Assembly: GCA_036250225.1 (NCBI GenBank)
Contig: JAPZLL010000011.1
Coordinates: 434,001 to 498,000 of the forward strand
Origin: Cercophora sp. LCS_1
Taxonomy: Eukaryota > Ascomycota > Sordariomycetes > Sordariales > Lasiosphaeriaceae
Direction of reading: 5' to 3'
Length of the DNA stretch: 64,000 bases
The notes under the pieces were generated by a model. The model did no database searches and was not told the origin of the DNA. It saw only the letters and a program-made list of their open reading frames with translations. The first letter of the stretch is position 1. Every line of letters begins with the position of its first letter. The position numbers were made by a program, and so were the translations under genes. Shown in pieces: positions 45,217 to 55,948 of this stretch.

Positions 45217-46200
45217 TTAAACCGTGGCACTGGTCGCTTCATCAATCTTGATGCCGAACTGCCCAACAGCGGTTGTGTAACTGGTATGCACCGCCTCGCT
45301 CGCATAGACACGCATCTCCTTCTCATACGCAGCCGTGACACCAGGCTTGTAACCCCCCAGCCTCACGCAACAACTTTCCAAGCAACGCGGAGTCCCGCAC
45401 CGCCGTGTTCGCTCCAATACCACCAGCCGGGGTCATGGAATGCACCGCATCACCAATGACCGTCACACGTGGCTCATTCGGCCACTCGGGAACCCCCAAC
45501 AGCGTCGAGCAGGTAATCTTCCAAAACGCCGCCTCCTCCTCATCCATATCATCAAAAAGCGGCTTGAACCTCGGATGCCAATCTTTCGTCAACGCCCAAA
45601 CCAGATCCGCCGCCTTCTTACCCACAATCGAGTAATCGTCATTCGGCGCGCGAATCACCCCCGGCTGACCACCCATAGTCCATCCAAACTACACATTCGG
45701 ATCATCCATATCCCCCAGCCTCACATTCGTAATAATAAAAATCGCCCCATCCGGCCTAGTATCATCCCTCAACCTAAACACACCCTCTCCCAGCCCCTTA
45801 AACGCCGTACTCAGCGCCTATCCATGGATACCCCTCGCACCGGTATCGTACACCTTCAACCTCCCCCCCCCCCCGACAACTGCTTCGCAACCTTGGAATA
45901 GATCCCTTCCCCACCAACAAGCATCGCCCCTTCAATCGACGTCGTTCCATCCGCAAAAACAGCCTTTACGCCATCATCAGTCAGTTCATACCCCGTCACA
46001 TGCCTCGACCACTCAATGTGATCTTCGCATCCCTCGGCAAAGACCCTGCGCATATCACCACGGGCTATGCCGACAATCTTGCCGCCGCGCGACGAAAGGT
46101 TCTCGGGGACTTTGTGCTCCATTTGCTCGCCGGTGACGGCGTTGAACGAGGTGAAGCCCGCACCGCCTGTTTTGCCGCATTTGGCGATGATACGTCTAGT
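45217..46200 (-). pseudogene. FAD-dependent monooxygenase, truncated and multiply broken
   Basis: Recognisable pieces in order are GIARGDMRRVFAEGCEDHIEW, AMLVGGEGIYSKVAKQL, then the FAD motif RVTVIGDAVHSMTPAGGIGAN. The N-terminal dinucleotide fold is absent. Two frame changes fall on homopolymers: the C12 run at 45863-45874 and the C6 run near 45354-45359. Two in-frame TAG codons interrupt the middle part, one in the HG-stop-ALS context (about 45818) and one before FGWTMGG (about 45689). The opposite gene neighbours are intact. It is a dead gene even if the homopolymer lengths were wrong. Confidence 0.75.
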
Positions 46201-46430
46201 GCGGTTATTTTGACGTATTGAAGTGCATTGTCCCCTTTCCCAGGCACCATGAAGTTGCGATGTGTTTCATCTCATGGCATGGTATTTGATGGTATCAAGG
46301 TAAAGTAGATGTGAGAACTAATGACGCATCCTCCAGTTGGTATTATATGTTCCCCTCAGGAAAAGAGACCTCATCACGCACTCTCCGGGCGTCTGCACTC
46401 TTACGCAGACCGAAACAACACCCCACCCGA

Positions 46431-46727
46431 CTAGCTGTACCGAAAGTCATCGACCAGCTGCGCTCCGTACGGGTTCGGTGAGTTATCCTTCTTCTTGACT
46501 CCCGTCAAAGCCTCCTCTTCCTTGTCCTTCTTGTGGAACTCGGCGCCCTTCCTGACGGCGGGACTCTGCAGCTTGGAGAAGAACCGGCTCAGCCTCGACT
46601 TGGGTTTGGTGTCTGTCGTGACATGCGGTCGGGCCTCTCCAAGGGTTGGTTGCTGGGAGAAGCCGGATTCGAGGGAGAATCGTGTCGTGGCCTTGGTCGA
46701 GGCTTGTGGCTGTGAAGAGTTGTCCAT
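46431..46727 (-). CDS. small hypothetical protein
   Basis: 98 aa from the ATG at 46727 (MDNSSQPQASTKATTRFSLE); the frame is open upstream to 46796 without another ATG. It is hydrophilic and basic in the middle (KPKSRLSRFFSKLQSPAVRK), ends in NPYGAQLVDDFRYS, and has no signal peptide or membrane span. It looks like a disordered phospho-target type of protein. Not recognised; a chance frame cannot be excluded. Confidence 0.4.
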   Translation of the reverse strand: MDNSSQPQASTKATTRFSLESGFSQQPTLGEARPHVTTDTKPKSRLSRFFSKLQSPAVRKGAEFHKKDKEEEALTGVKKKDNSPNPYGAQLVDDFRYS

Positions 46728-48186
46728 GTTGGCGTTTTGCGACGTTTGCGACGTTTGCTTAGATTGAGACGTGATGGAAGGGTGGGAACTTTGCACGGGC
46801 TCTCAAGAGGGGGAACTTGGTCTTCTTAAATTCGGTTCGACGCGACTTTCTTGGGAAGCCCGCTGTCAGGTGGGCGGTTCGACATGGCGCATGGACGATG
46901 TCGCAATGCACTGCCTCGCTCTCCGCTTACAATGTAACATGGGCTCGATGTACGAATGAGATGTAGATTTGGTGTTACACAGCGACCTGGCTTCCAAGCT
47001 TCCCGTAAAACTATCATTTGCTGGTTTTGGTGGTGAAGGTGGCTTAGACCTTGGCTAAACCGTGGTGTTGCCGTTCAACCGGCGCCAGTGCTTAGCGTGT
47101 GCGCCGGTACGAGTACGAGATACCACTTCTGGAAAGAACTCGAATGATGCCGTTGGCATAGAGGGTGAGAAAATGTTTATATCTCGGGCGTTCAAGGCTT
47201 TTTTCATTGTGGCAGGACGCCTGGCATGCCACGGACAATTCCGAAATGTGATGATGACTTATTCCGGTCAAGAGTCCGCGGCGAAGGTCTGGTACCCATC
47301 TAGTGCAGTAGTTCTACACATTGTACGGATTTGGGTGATCATCTTGACTCGATTCGGCCCAGAGGCAACCCATGTCAAGATGGTGAAGTAAGTAAGGTTC
47401 AATTCTTATACCAATTCCAAAGGGCAACGCTTCTGGAAACTTGCATTTTAGGTGTTGCGTCAGTATCATTCGCCGACGGCTCGCTCGTCGGTCGGCGACC
47501 GTGTGTTCTTCTCACCGTTTGCCAACGACTTGAACCGATCTGCCACATTCACTCTTCTCTGAGAAAGGCATGAGAGGATCCATTGCCTGCCTACCGAATA
47601 AATCAAGAGCAGTGAGCCCCTTAGCGCCACATGCCAAGGGGTTCCGGCCGCAAATAAAAACAACGGCTAGAACGAGTTAATCTACCCACGCAACGTGATG
47701 CGGTCAAGGTGGAAATGATTGTGGCTCATCAGATGCAGTTGTCATAAGAAGCGCGTTAACATTGTGTAGGTAGGACCGAATCGATTAAGTGTCAGGGAGA
47801 ACGGTATTATTGCGCTCGGAAATTTCCTGATACAAGAAGGCTTTTAAGATATTGACGTGGTCGATGCCTGACTTGAATGAGGCATAGCCGTGGATATTGC
47901 GGTAGTCGTTGATGAACCTGATGAATCTGTGGGTTTGGCATTGGTGATTCGCGCCTTCCGCATCGACGCATGGAGAATGGCCAAGGTACCTACCAATGAT
48001 TGCTCTTTGCGACCCTGAATGTCGTCGGTGGCGTCCAATATTTGCTTTGTGCGCAATCCCGCGCTGGCCCTTTTCAGGTCCAAAGCTGAAACTGCAAACC
48101 CCCTCCCCCACCTCCCCTGTCTTTTCCCCCAAAACACCTTCTCATTCAGCAAACACCTCCAACAATTCGACACCGGGCTCGACAAA
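46728..48186. other. intergenic between small gene and HET gene
   Basis: 1.46 kb without a supported gene. An upstream in-frame ATG at 48019 could extend the HET protein by 56 residues. Its extra sequence lacks domain features, so 48187 is preferred. Confidence 0.45.
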
Positions 48187-50064
48187 ATGGCAGCGAATTT
48201 CACTTACCCAGGAACCCGCCTGGCGCAGCGCGAGATTCGATTGCTCACGCTCGATCCAGCAACTTCTGACACTGAACAAATCACGTGTACCATTTCCAAG
48301 GGACAGCTCCTGCATGCAACCCGGGGCTCCTACGAAGCTCTCTCCTACTGCTGGGGAGACCCCAAGAGAAGCTACGCAATCGTTTGCAACGACAAACCGT
48401 TCCCTGTCACAAAGAACCTCTTCGCAGCACTCGGCCGGCTCCGCCATGCCAACAAGCCTCGAACGTTGTGGGTGGACGCCATGTGTATCAACCAGAGCGA
48501 CAATGATGAGAAGAGCGCGCAAGTTTCGTTGATGGCGGATATCTACCGAGGATGTTCGAGGACGCTCATTTGGCTCGGGGAAGAAGCCGAAGCGCTCGCA
48601 GCCGTGGGGTTTGCCATCGCCGAGCGCGTGCACGCATGCTTCGTTCGAGGCAATGGCCTCCGGGGTCTGGAAACAGGGTCACCGTCTGCGATGAGCCGGG
48701 CTCTCGAAGCCGCGGGCTTACCTGGCCTCATGAGCGACAGCTGGTACCAGTTTAGCCAGGTCCTGGAGTTGCCGTACTGGAAACGCATGTGGATTTTGCA
48801 AGAAGCTACCCTCGGGGCCTCACCTTTGGTGCAATGCGGTCGCCAGACAATTTCTCTGCCAATATTGCAAGATGCCGTACGTGCTATGCACTATCTTCGC
48901 ATCCCTGCCATCATATCTGGCGCAAAGGATGGTGTTACCCAGCTGCAAGTTCTGAAGCAATCTGGAGCTGCTGGGCGTGGGATGCCGCTGTGGCAACTAG
49001 TTGATGTCTGTCGACGATCGCAGGCCACGGATGCACGGGACAAGGTTTTCGCCCTGTACGGAATGACCGGCGATCCTGCCGCAGGAGGCATCGGGCTGCG
49101 TCCCGACTACGAGATGAAAGAGAACGAGGTGCTCGCGGAAGCTTCAGCCAGAATGCTCCAACAATCGCGAACGCTCCTCATCCTAGGTCTTGCGGCTACC
49201 GTAGTTGAACCAGACCCTGGGCTCCCGTCCTGGGTGCTGGACCTGAAGCAATCACGGACAACCCTTGTGTTACCTTACGATGGGACTGGCTTCGGCGTCG
49301 CATCGCCCGCCACGATGGCGTTCACAAGGGAAAGCTTCCGGGCGGTCTTTTCGACCCGAGGACGGCAAAGAACGCTCCGAATCGAAGCGATCGCCTTTGA
49401 CGAAATTGTGGCGTGTGCAGCGGAGATGAGGCAGCCGAAGTTGGAGGACATGGACGACGCGCGGTTCATGAAGGGGTTGCGGCTTTCTAACCGAGCGACG
49501 CGGTACTACAACGAGTGGATTGGACTATCGATGCGTGGTATTGCAGGCACCTTGAACAGGCATCACCGTATGGACGAGTTATTCCTTGCCGTGAGCGGCG
49601 GCTGTGGAGAGGGGGAGTTCGCCGCAAGGAGAGCAGAGTTCAGGGAGTGGATCAAGGGACAGAAGATACGCAAGTTCATCACCTACCTACGACTGTACTG
49701 GATTCACTGGATGTTGCATGAGCTGGTCTGCATCCTTGTCCTCCTTCCCCTGTTTTTCTGCGGTTTTATCAAGGTCAGCGCCCAGAGGGCAACCTACCCG
49801 TTCACTGTGGGCAGACGGGTCTGCGTTACGCGAAATGGCAACATCCTGCTCGCTCCGGGCCGGGCCAAGGTTGGAGACGAGATCTTTCTCGTTCGCGGGT
49901 GGCACCTCCCCTTTGTGCTGAGGAGAAGGGGCAAGGGCGGCGAACTGCTTCCAGAGGACCACAGGTACTTTATCGGAGATGGGTGTCTGCCCGCTCTGTC
50001 CCGGGTATCAGACAAGGATATGGAAAGCTCTCAGTATGCTTCGATGAGCTTGTGGTTAGTCTGA
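48187..50064 (+). CDS. HET-domain (heterokaryon incompatibility) protein
   Basis: Single-exon 625-aa protein. The ATG at 48187 (MAANFTYPGTRLAQREIRLL) places the HET domain near the N terminus, as usual. The three HET blocks are present: YEALSYCWGDP, LWVDAMCINQSDNDEKSAQV with MADIYRGCSRTLIWLGE, and LPYWKRMWILQEATLG. Further on are RRSQATDARDKVFALYGMTG and a C-terminal hydrophobic segment LHELVCILVLLPLFFCGFI that may be membrane-embedded, then the common FFVGDGCL-like RYFIGDGCLPALS. HET domains trigger cell death in fungal allorecognition when activated by partners. No partner is proven here; the neighbouring zinc-finger genes are candidates only by position. Confidence 0.92.
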   Translation: MAANFTYPGTRLAQREIRLLTLDPATSDTEQITCTISKGQLLHATRGSYEALSYCWGDPKRSYAIVCNDKPFPVTKNLFAALGRLRHANKPRTLWVDAMCINQSDNDEKSAQVSLMADIYRGCSRTLIWLGEEAEALAAVGFAIAERVHACFVRGNGLRGLETGSPSAMSRALEAAGLPGLMSDSWYQFSQVLELPYWKRMWILQEATLGASPLVQCGRQTISLPILQDAVRAMHYLRIPAIISGAKDGVTQLQVLKQSGAAGRGMPLWQLVDVCRRSQATDARDKVFALYGMTGDPAAGGIGLRPDYEMKENEVLAEASARMLQQSRTLLILGLAATVVEPDPGLPSWVLDLKQSRTTLVLPYDGTGFGVASPATMAFTRESFRAVFSTRGRQRTLRIEAIAFDEIVACAAEMRQPKLEDMDDARFMKGLRLSNRATRYYNEWIGLSMRGIAGTLNRHHRMDELFLAVSGGCGEGEFAARRAEFREWIKGQKIRKFITYLRLYWIHWMLHELVCILVLLPLFFCGFIKVSAQRATYPFTVGRRVCVTRNGNILLAPGRAKVGDEIFLVRGWHLPFVLRRRGKGGELLPEDHRYFIGDGCLPALSRVSDKDMESSQYASMSLWLV

Positions 50065-50564
50065 GTGTTGCAATGCTACGCACTTGGGGGGCACTTTTGG
50101 GTCCCTCTTTCAGCACCTCGACTACGCACCACACGCTTCAAGAATCAGAAACTACTACCTCAAGTAAGTGGTTTGAATTGCTTATTTTGTGTATTCCATT
50201 CCTTACTCACCTACGTCCATCTACCCCGTGATACTTTGTTGCCCTAGCCTTGATGACGGCGGTGTCATCCTGTGGCCTAGACTGGTGTGATACTGGGCGG
50301 CCAATTACAAAAAAACTGAACTGAAAGTATTTACTGATTGGTCGGTTCCTAGCGGCAGCTCGCTGGATGGCACTGTTGTGCTGACCGCTTTCGGCTTGGC
50401 AAAGTCCAGGACCACCACTCTTAAGCCCCCAGTTGACGCACGCCCAAATTCCAACAACACACTTCAATCAAGCAACTGCATCAGCGACTATCAATTCAGA
50501 TTCCCACAGACAAGGTATATTCCATCATCTGGTTGGTATCGACCACCACGGGACCGTTTCCACG
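50065..50564. other. intergenic between HET and zinc-finger genes
   Basis: 500 bp containing the HET 3' end and the promoter of the next gene. No motif supported. Confidence 0.4.
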
Positions 50565-52297
50565 ATGCCGAAAGATTTAGATTTGTTCCACGATATGTGG
50601 TATTGTGTGAGTTTTACCATACCTGCCGGGGACTGATAACCTTGTTTCTGATATCGAAATCTGTTTAGTGCCACTGTGGAGGTCAAAACTCGTCCGCGAA
50701 CAATCCTTCGTGCATCGGGTGCGATCGTGTTCAGTGCTCCAACTGCGTGACGGAAAGTGTCAGAGTGCGGGCAACAGAGAGAATTGATTCAACACACCTC
50801 GGTTCAGCTCCTTCGGAACCTAGGAGAGTGGTCGACAGTGCTCGAGCCTTGAGCAGAACTCCAGCGGAAGAGAGAGCTTTCATGACCGGGGTGGATAGTA
50901 ATGGTTCCGCTCAGATCGAAGCAGGCTGCGATACCCCCTCCTCCGACACCCTTCCGTTCGATACCTCGCCACCAGATGGGGGGGCCTCACGGCAGCGGAG
51001 AAACTAGCCCCAACACGCCGCCAGACCAAACTGACTTGGACTCGGACTGGGAAGATGGCGGCCCTGAGGCGGAATCACACGGGTTCGATGATGATCTTCT
51101 TGCAATTTCTCTCCCCAATACCTCTTCTGAGCGAATGGGCAGGATCCTGGATCAAATTATCGCGCTATATCGTCAAAACCTGCGACAAGTCCCAACTGGA
51201 CCGTCTGGTTCTGGAAATAGCCGACACACCGGGAATGAGCCACGACAGGCCGATCAGGGGCAACTAGGAGAAAGCAGAGGACGAAAAAGAACTTGTCATG
51301 AAGCGAATAGTAACGAGGGAGAAGAGTACACCCCTATCGACGAGACAGACGTCGGGCCGCCACACCCGGCGACAACAGTCGGATCACTGTTTGCTTGCCC
51401 CTATTGGAAAGATAACGCCATCCAGTGGAGGACCTGTTTCCCGTGCAAATTGACGAAGATTAGCTACGTCAAGCAGCACCTCAGAAGAAAACACGGCTGC
51501 TATTGTGATCGATGCGGTCATGAGTTTCGGGGGCAAGCGGAACTAGATCTCCATTGCCGGACCACACCACCATGCCAGGAAAACACTGGCTCTCCGAGGC
51601 TCAAAAGGAGGCATTATCCAAAAAGGCAAATGGGAAGCAAACGGCAGGACAACAGTGGTATGCCATTTGGGATATCGTCTTCCCCGGCAAGCGGCACCCC
51701 CCCTCGCCATACATTGACGCATCGCTGTCAGAAGACTTTACCTCTTTTCTTGGTTTCTATCAGTCACTCGATATGACTATGTTGCTGGACATCGTTCAAA
51801 GCGAGGGATTCCATCTCGAGGTTGAGCAACTACGGGTGCTTCTTCAGCTTCAGCCCTTGCTACTGAGGCGGATATACGATACTTGGGCCCATGAACGAGG
51901 GCATATTGTCCCTGCTGGGACTGGAGAGCTCCCGGGAGTTGTTGAAACGCCCTCTATCTTTCTGGAAAATCCAGGCCCAACCCAGCCAGACGTGCCGAGT
52001 CTTCCCCGCGTTGGCCAATTTTCACAGGGAAGTGGCGCCGAGGCAGAGATGGAAGGGGAACTACAAACTGGCGAAGCTGATGACTTGGAGCCAAACGATG
52101 TTGAGCTTCTGGATCACGGCTCGACCTTTGATCTTGGCTCGGAGCTGCACCTCGACTCCCCTCCGCGTTTTGACTTCAACTCGGACGTTGACTTCGACGT
52201 GGGCCTCTTTGTCGATTTCGCCGAGGAAGATGTTGGATGTGAGCCGTACGACGTTCAAGCTGATGGAGATGTAAACCGGGACACGGAGGCACCGTAA
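50565..52297 (+). pseudogene. WYC-type zinc-finger protein with two frameshifts (paralogue of the next gene)
   Basis: Exon 1 (50565-50606, ending ...MWYC) and exon 2 (from 50669) give an N-terminal Cys cluster CHCGG...CIGCDRVQCSNC. The frame must change at a G7 run near 50979-50985 to reach an acidic stretch (LDSDWEDGG) and fingers FACPYWKD...VKQHLRRKHGCYCDRCGHEF then ELDLHCRTTPPC. It changes again near 51590-51600 to reach QQWYAIWDIVFPGKRHPPSP and a long acidic tail ending at 52297. No intron fits at either point. Structure, intron position and domain order match the intact downstream paralogue. Either a decayed copy or a gene with two assembly errors. Confidence 0.65.
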
Positions 52298-52978
52298 TTG
52301 TAATGGCAGGAGATACATGGTTCCTTGGTAGGGATAGTTTTCGGTTGCAGGGACTGTCGAATATGTTCATCACTGTCTTGACATCTTGATGCTCGATGGC
52401 GGCTTCGCCAGCAAGGGGATTCAACCTTGCCAACAGCAACTTTTCTGGGCAGTTGGTGGCAATATTATGGCCCAACTCTCAGAGGCGATCGAGGTGCTGT
52501 GCCCGTCCAAGGGCTCCTGAATCCCGACCCTGCATGCATCACCGCCGTGGTGCTCTTCTCGTCTTGGCGTCGATGGCGAAGGCGCAATCTCGTTGGCCAA
52601 AAGTGAGCATGCAGGTTGCCAACACACCTTCCCACATGGCGCAGCACCACAACGGTGCCCGTTGCTGTGATTGGTGTCTTCTCCTGCAGACCCGGGAGAG
52701 CACCATGGTGCTCAGAGGTGCTCAGCAGTGCTGGCTTGGCGCAGACGCCCCTGTCCTCCACGGGAATGGTCGAATCTGGCGGTCGAGGTGAACAGGGCGG
52801 TCTTCAGTTTGAAGGAAATAATACGGCGAGATGGGGACAGGCACGCAATAAATCCGGCAAATTCCACTTTGGTCTATTCTGGCGTAGTGAAGTTTCTCAA
52901 GCGACTCCAAATTCTGCAAAGTTAGGGTTGACATCAACAACAAGGGCGTTCCCGGCTGTGCTAATTAACTAATCGGCG
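52298..52978. other. intergenic between tandem paralogues
   Basis: 681 bp without a supported gene; likely the promoter of the downstream paralogue. A short telomere-like TTAGGGTTG occurs at 52921. Confidence 0.4.
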
Positions 52979-54265
52979 ATGGCGAGAACTAGGTTGTGGT
53001 ACTGTGTAAGTTGAGTGTGACACCAATCCAGAGAAGCGATATTATCTAACGTGCGACAATGGAAACAGTGTAAATGCGGGCTTCAAGGGTTCATGAGCGA
53101 AGAAATTGACGCGCAGTGCCCACAGCATGGTTGTGCACACCGGCAATGCGCCAATTGCCCCACGGAGCTGCAGAGTTCGCGGGAGAGGCGGGATTACTTG
53201 CTGCAACCCATCTCAGAGCCTCATCGCAGTCCGCCAAGCAACTCCGGAGCCGCACACTGGGGTGAGGCTCAACGTCATGAGGCTCAAAATGAGCCAGCAG
53301 GCTACGCCATCCACCCTTCCACCAGCTTATCTCTCGGGGAGATAAATAGAGACAGCAATCCCACCGGCTACGATGGATTCGATCCCTTCATCGTCGGAGA
53401 CTCCCTGGTCACTCCCGACGTCTACTGCCCGGAGGCAGGGGGAGGAAGCCACGATGTTTTTCTCGCTGCGCTATGGGACGCAGCGTACGAGTCGAATGAT
53501 CCAGGCGCGCAGCATCACAGCGGGGACGATGATGAGCCTGGCAACGCGTCAGCTTCAGACACGGAGCCCACATTTGCCTGCCCTTTCCTCAAATATGACC
53601 CGGATAAGCACGCTGGTTGTTCCCACTTCAAGCTGAGCAGGATCAGGGATGTCAAGCAGCATATCAAGAGGAAGCACGAGTCGGAGCAATCCAAGGGGCA
53701 GAAAGCTGCCTTGAAGACTAAATCAGACCCGAAGCAGGATTTTCGACGACAGTGGTACGCCATTTGGAACATACTTTTCCCGGGAAAACAGGATCCAAGT
53801 TCGCCATACGTCGACTCTTGTCGATCCGAGGAATTGAACTCGCTCTTGCGGTTCTGGGAAACTGGTGCACGGGTTCAGACGATGCGCGACGTGTTGACGC
53901 GACGTGGCTACCCGCATCGCGAGGCAGATAGGATCGCAGATGTGCTGAGCTGCGACTTTTTCGAGCTCATCTTGCAAAGGTGGTATGCTGTGAGAGGGGC
54001 TGATGCGTCGAGGGGGTGGGCGAGACGTGGTGGGTCAACTGGTTGTGTGGTGCGGGGTTCTTCCCTTGCCGTCGCTGCCCTTGACGATGCCGCAGGCCCG
54101 CTGGAACTCGAAGCCGATAACCTCATCGAGAACGTGCCGGTGGATGAGATTGAATACTTGCCGGGCACTGGGTACAGCAACCAAGGTGGATTTGAAGTGG
54201 ACGGTTTTTTCGGCGACGAGTTTTTGTTCGTGGATCCGGCGGACCTCGCTCGCGGCGGCCTCTAG
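52979..54265 (+). CDS. WYC-type zinc-finger protein, intact paralogue
   Basis: Exon 1 is only 27 nt (52979-53005, MARTRLWYC). A 63-bp intron (GTAAGT, CTAAC branch) leads to exon 2 53069-54265; 407 aa in phase. The N terminus has a zinc-knuckle-like CKCG...CPQHGCAHRQCANCPTE. A C2H2-like FACPFLKYDPDKHAGCSHFK...VKQHIKRKH follows at about residue 180, then RQWYAIWNILFPGKQDPSSP and an acidic, Phe-rich tail (LIENVPVDEIEYLPG, then DGFFGDEFLFVDPADLA). The second finger of its paralogue (CYCDRCGHEF) is missing. The finger-plus-LFP module is shared with the Clr5 gene at 32-33.7 kb. A nuclear regulator is likely by fold; targets unknown. Confidence 0.75.
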
Positions 54266-54493
54266 TAGTTTAGCACAGGGTAGCCACAATACACTAGTCA
54301 CCTGTGGGACGCCGTTGCCTTGCATTCCGGATGTTTTGGATTGGATGCAACCAGTTGTTTGCGAAGCCGACCGCGCGGTGGAGTTGCGCTTGTCAGAGGG
54401 CGTCCATTCCTTGGCGCGTTGGCGTGGAGCGAATAACCCTAACCCTGTACAGCAAACTCCGCCAAGCCTTTTCCGGTGCCTGTGTTCTGCGGG

Positions 54494-54508
54494 GTTCTAG
54501 AAGATTCT
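54494..54508 (+). promoter_or_regulatory. heat-shock element (three inverted units)
   Basis: The 15-mer GTTCTAGAAGATTCT is TTC-nn-GAA-nn-TTC, a perfect three-unit HSF1 site, 306 bp upstream of the small heat-shock protein start. Confidence 0.8.
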
Positions 54509-54603
54509 CGTCGTCTCGCGATCCGTCAGCGCCAAGCGGCTGACAGAACAATCCAGCACCACCAAGAGCTTACTGCGCTTACAGATCATCGCCGTTTCTT
54601 GTT

Positions 54604-54613
54604 TGTTCGCGAA
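54604..54613 (+). promoter_or_regulatory. heat-shock half-element pair
   Basis: GTTCGCGAAA is a TTC-nn-GAA pair, 201 bp upstream of the same ATG. It would strengthen HSF binding together with the site at 54494. Confidence 0.6.
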
Positions 54614-54813
54614 ACCGCTATTCAGGCCACCAACACAATATTTATACCTGGTCAATCCACTGCCTCCAAAATGTCGCCCTCATCAGAAAACACAGCAGAT
54701 TACGATCAGCAGCAACAGCCGCCTTCAAAAGCATCTCCCAACAGCCTCAAATCTTCCTCACGATTACTCTTCACAGCACCGCTTTCAACACAATCCACAA
54801 ACCTTCAGTCAAG

Positions 54814-55506
54814 ATGATGTCCTTCTTCTCCTCGCCATTCTACGCTCCCTCGGAGCCCACCTTCACACCTCTTTTCCGTCTCCTTGACGACTTTGACAGC
54901 TACAACCGCGAGGCCCAGCAATGCCAGCCTCGCAACGGCCGCCAGCGCCCCGCGCACCGCGCACCCGCCTTGAGCTTCAAGCCCAAGTTTGACGTGCGCG
55001 AGACCGAGACCACCTACGAGCTCCACGGCGAGCTCGCCGGCATTGAGCGCGAGAACCTCAACATTGAGTTCACCGACCCCCAGACCCTTGTCGTCCACGG
55101 CCGCATCGAGCGCACCTACGAAAGCAAGCCTGAAGAGACACCCGCCCCGGCGCCCGAGGAGACGCAGGAGCGCAGCGCTTCGCCCAGCAACTTTCACCGT
55201 GCCACCGTTGAGGACGACCCGGAGGAGCCCAGCACTCCCCGGTCGGCTTCCCCCACACCCACACCCGCCGAGACTCCCAAAACAGAGGTCGCCAAGGTAG
55301 CCTCCGCCGAGGTTGAGAAGGCTGCGCCCGCAAACAACACCAAGGTCTGGCTCAGCGAGCGCTCGGTCGGCGAGTTCACACGCACCTTCACCTTCCCCGG
55401 TCTCATCGACCAGGAGGGAGTCAATGCCACCCTCGAAAATGGGATCCTCAGCGTCACCGTTCCCAAGGTCACCAAGCCCCAGACAAGGCGGATTGCCATC
55501 TTCTAA
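54814..55506 (+). CDS. small heat-shock protein (Hsp20/alpha-crystallin, HSP30 type)
   Basis: Intronless 230-aa chaperone that binds unfolding proteins in the cytosol. The ATG at 54814 (MMSFFSSPFYAPSEPTFTPL) gives the usual Phe-rich N-terminal arm. The alpha-crystallin domain begins at LSFKPKFDVRETETTYELHG, contains ELAGIERENLNIEF and VVHGRIERTYES, and resumes at GEFTRTFTFPGLIDQEG ... ATLENGILSVTVPKV after a long inserted loop. The loop is rich in Pro, Glu, Ala and Ser (about 80 residues), as in Neurospora HSP30 proteins. It ends RRIAIF. Two heat-shock elements upstream indicate HSF1 control. Confidence 0.92.
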   Translation: MMSFFSSPFYAPSEPTFTPLFRLLDDFDSYNREAQQCQPRNGRQRPAHRAPALSFKPKFDVRETETTYELHGELAGIERENLNIEFTDPQTLVVHGRIERTYESKPEETPAPAPEETQERSASPSNFHRATVEDDPEEPSTPRSASPTPTPAETPKTEVAKVASAEVEKAAPANNTKVWLSERSVGEFTRTFTFPGLIDQEGVNATLENGILSVTVPKVTKPQTRRIAIF

Positions 55507-55948
55507 AGGAATTGGTGTAGCAAGCATTTGGGGTTTATGATGGAATCCCAATGAGTCTGTAACAGTCAGCGATGAGCATCAACGGCGCAAGGGACCTTTT
55601 CGCGGGTGTAATGGGTTGTTAGTGGTTTGATTAGTTGTAACTGCTATGGTAGGAGTTAGAAATGCCTTGGAATGGGTTTGAATAAGATCTGCATTTTCTA
55701 GCACTGCTCTCCAATGCTACTGTGAATTCTGTTCCATGAGATGAATGATGGTGGGGCTGGCCAACCCACCGAAACCCGCCAAGCGGGGGGTCTCCCGGGC
55801 CGCTCCCGACCCCTGCATTGCGCTAAACTTTGTGCCAACGACCTGGCACCACTCAAGCCAAAGAACGGACATTCCTTTGTCGCAAACCGCCAGGAAACAA
55901 TCGCCGAAAGGGCACAAAGGCACACCCTTCCCCGCTAACATCGAGATC
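55507..55948. other. intergenic between Hsp20 and PQ-loop genes
   Basis: 442 bp; 3' end of the Hsp20 gene and short promoter of the PQ-loop gene. No other feature supported. Confidence 0.4.
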
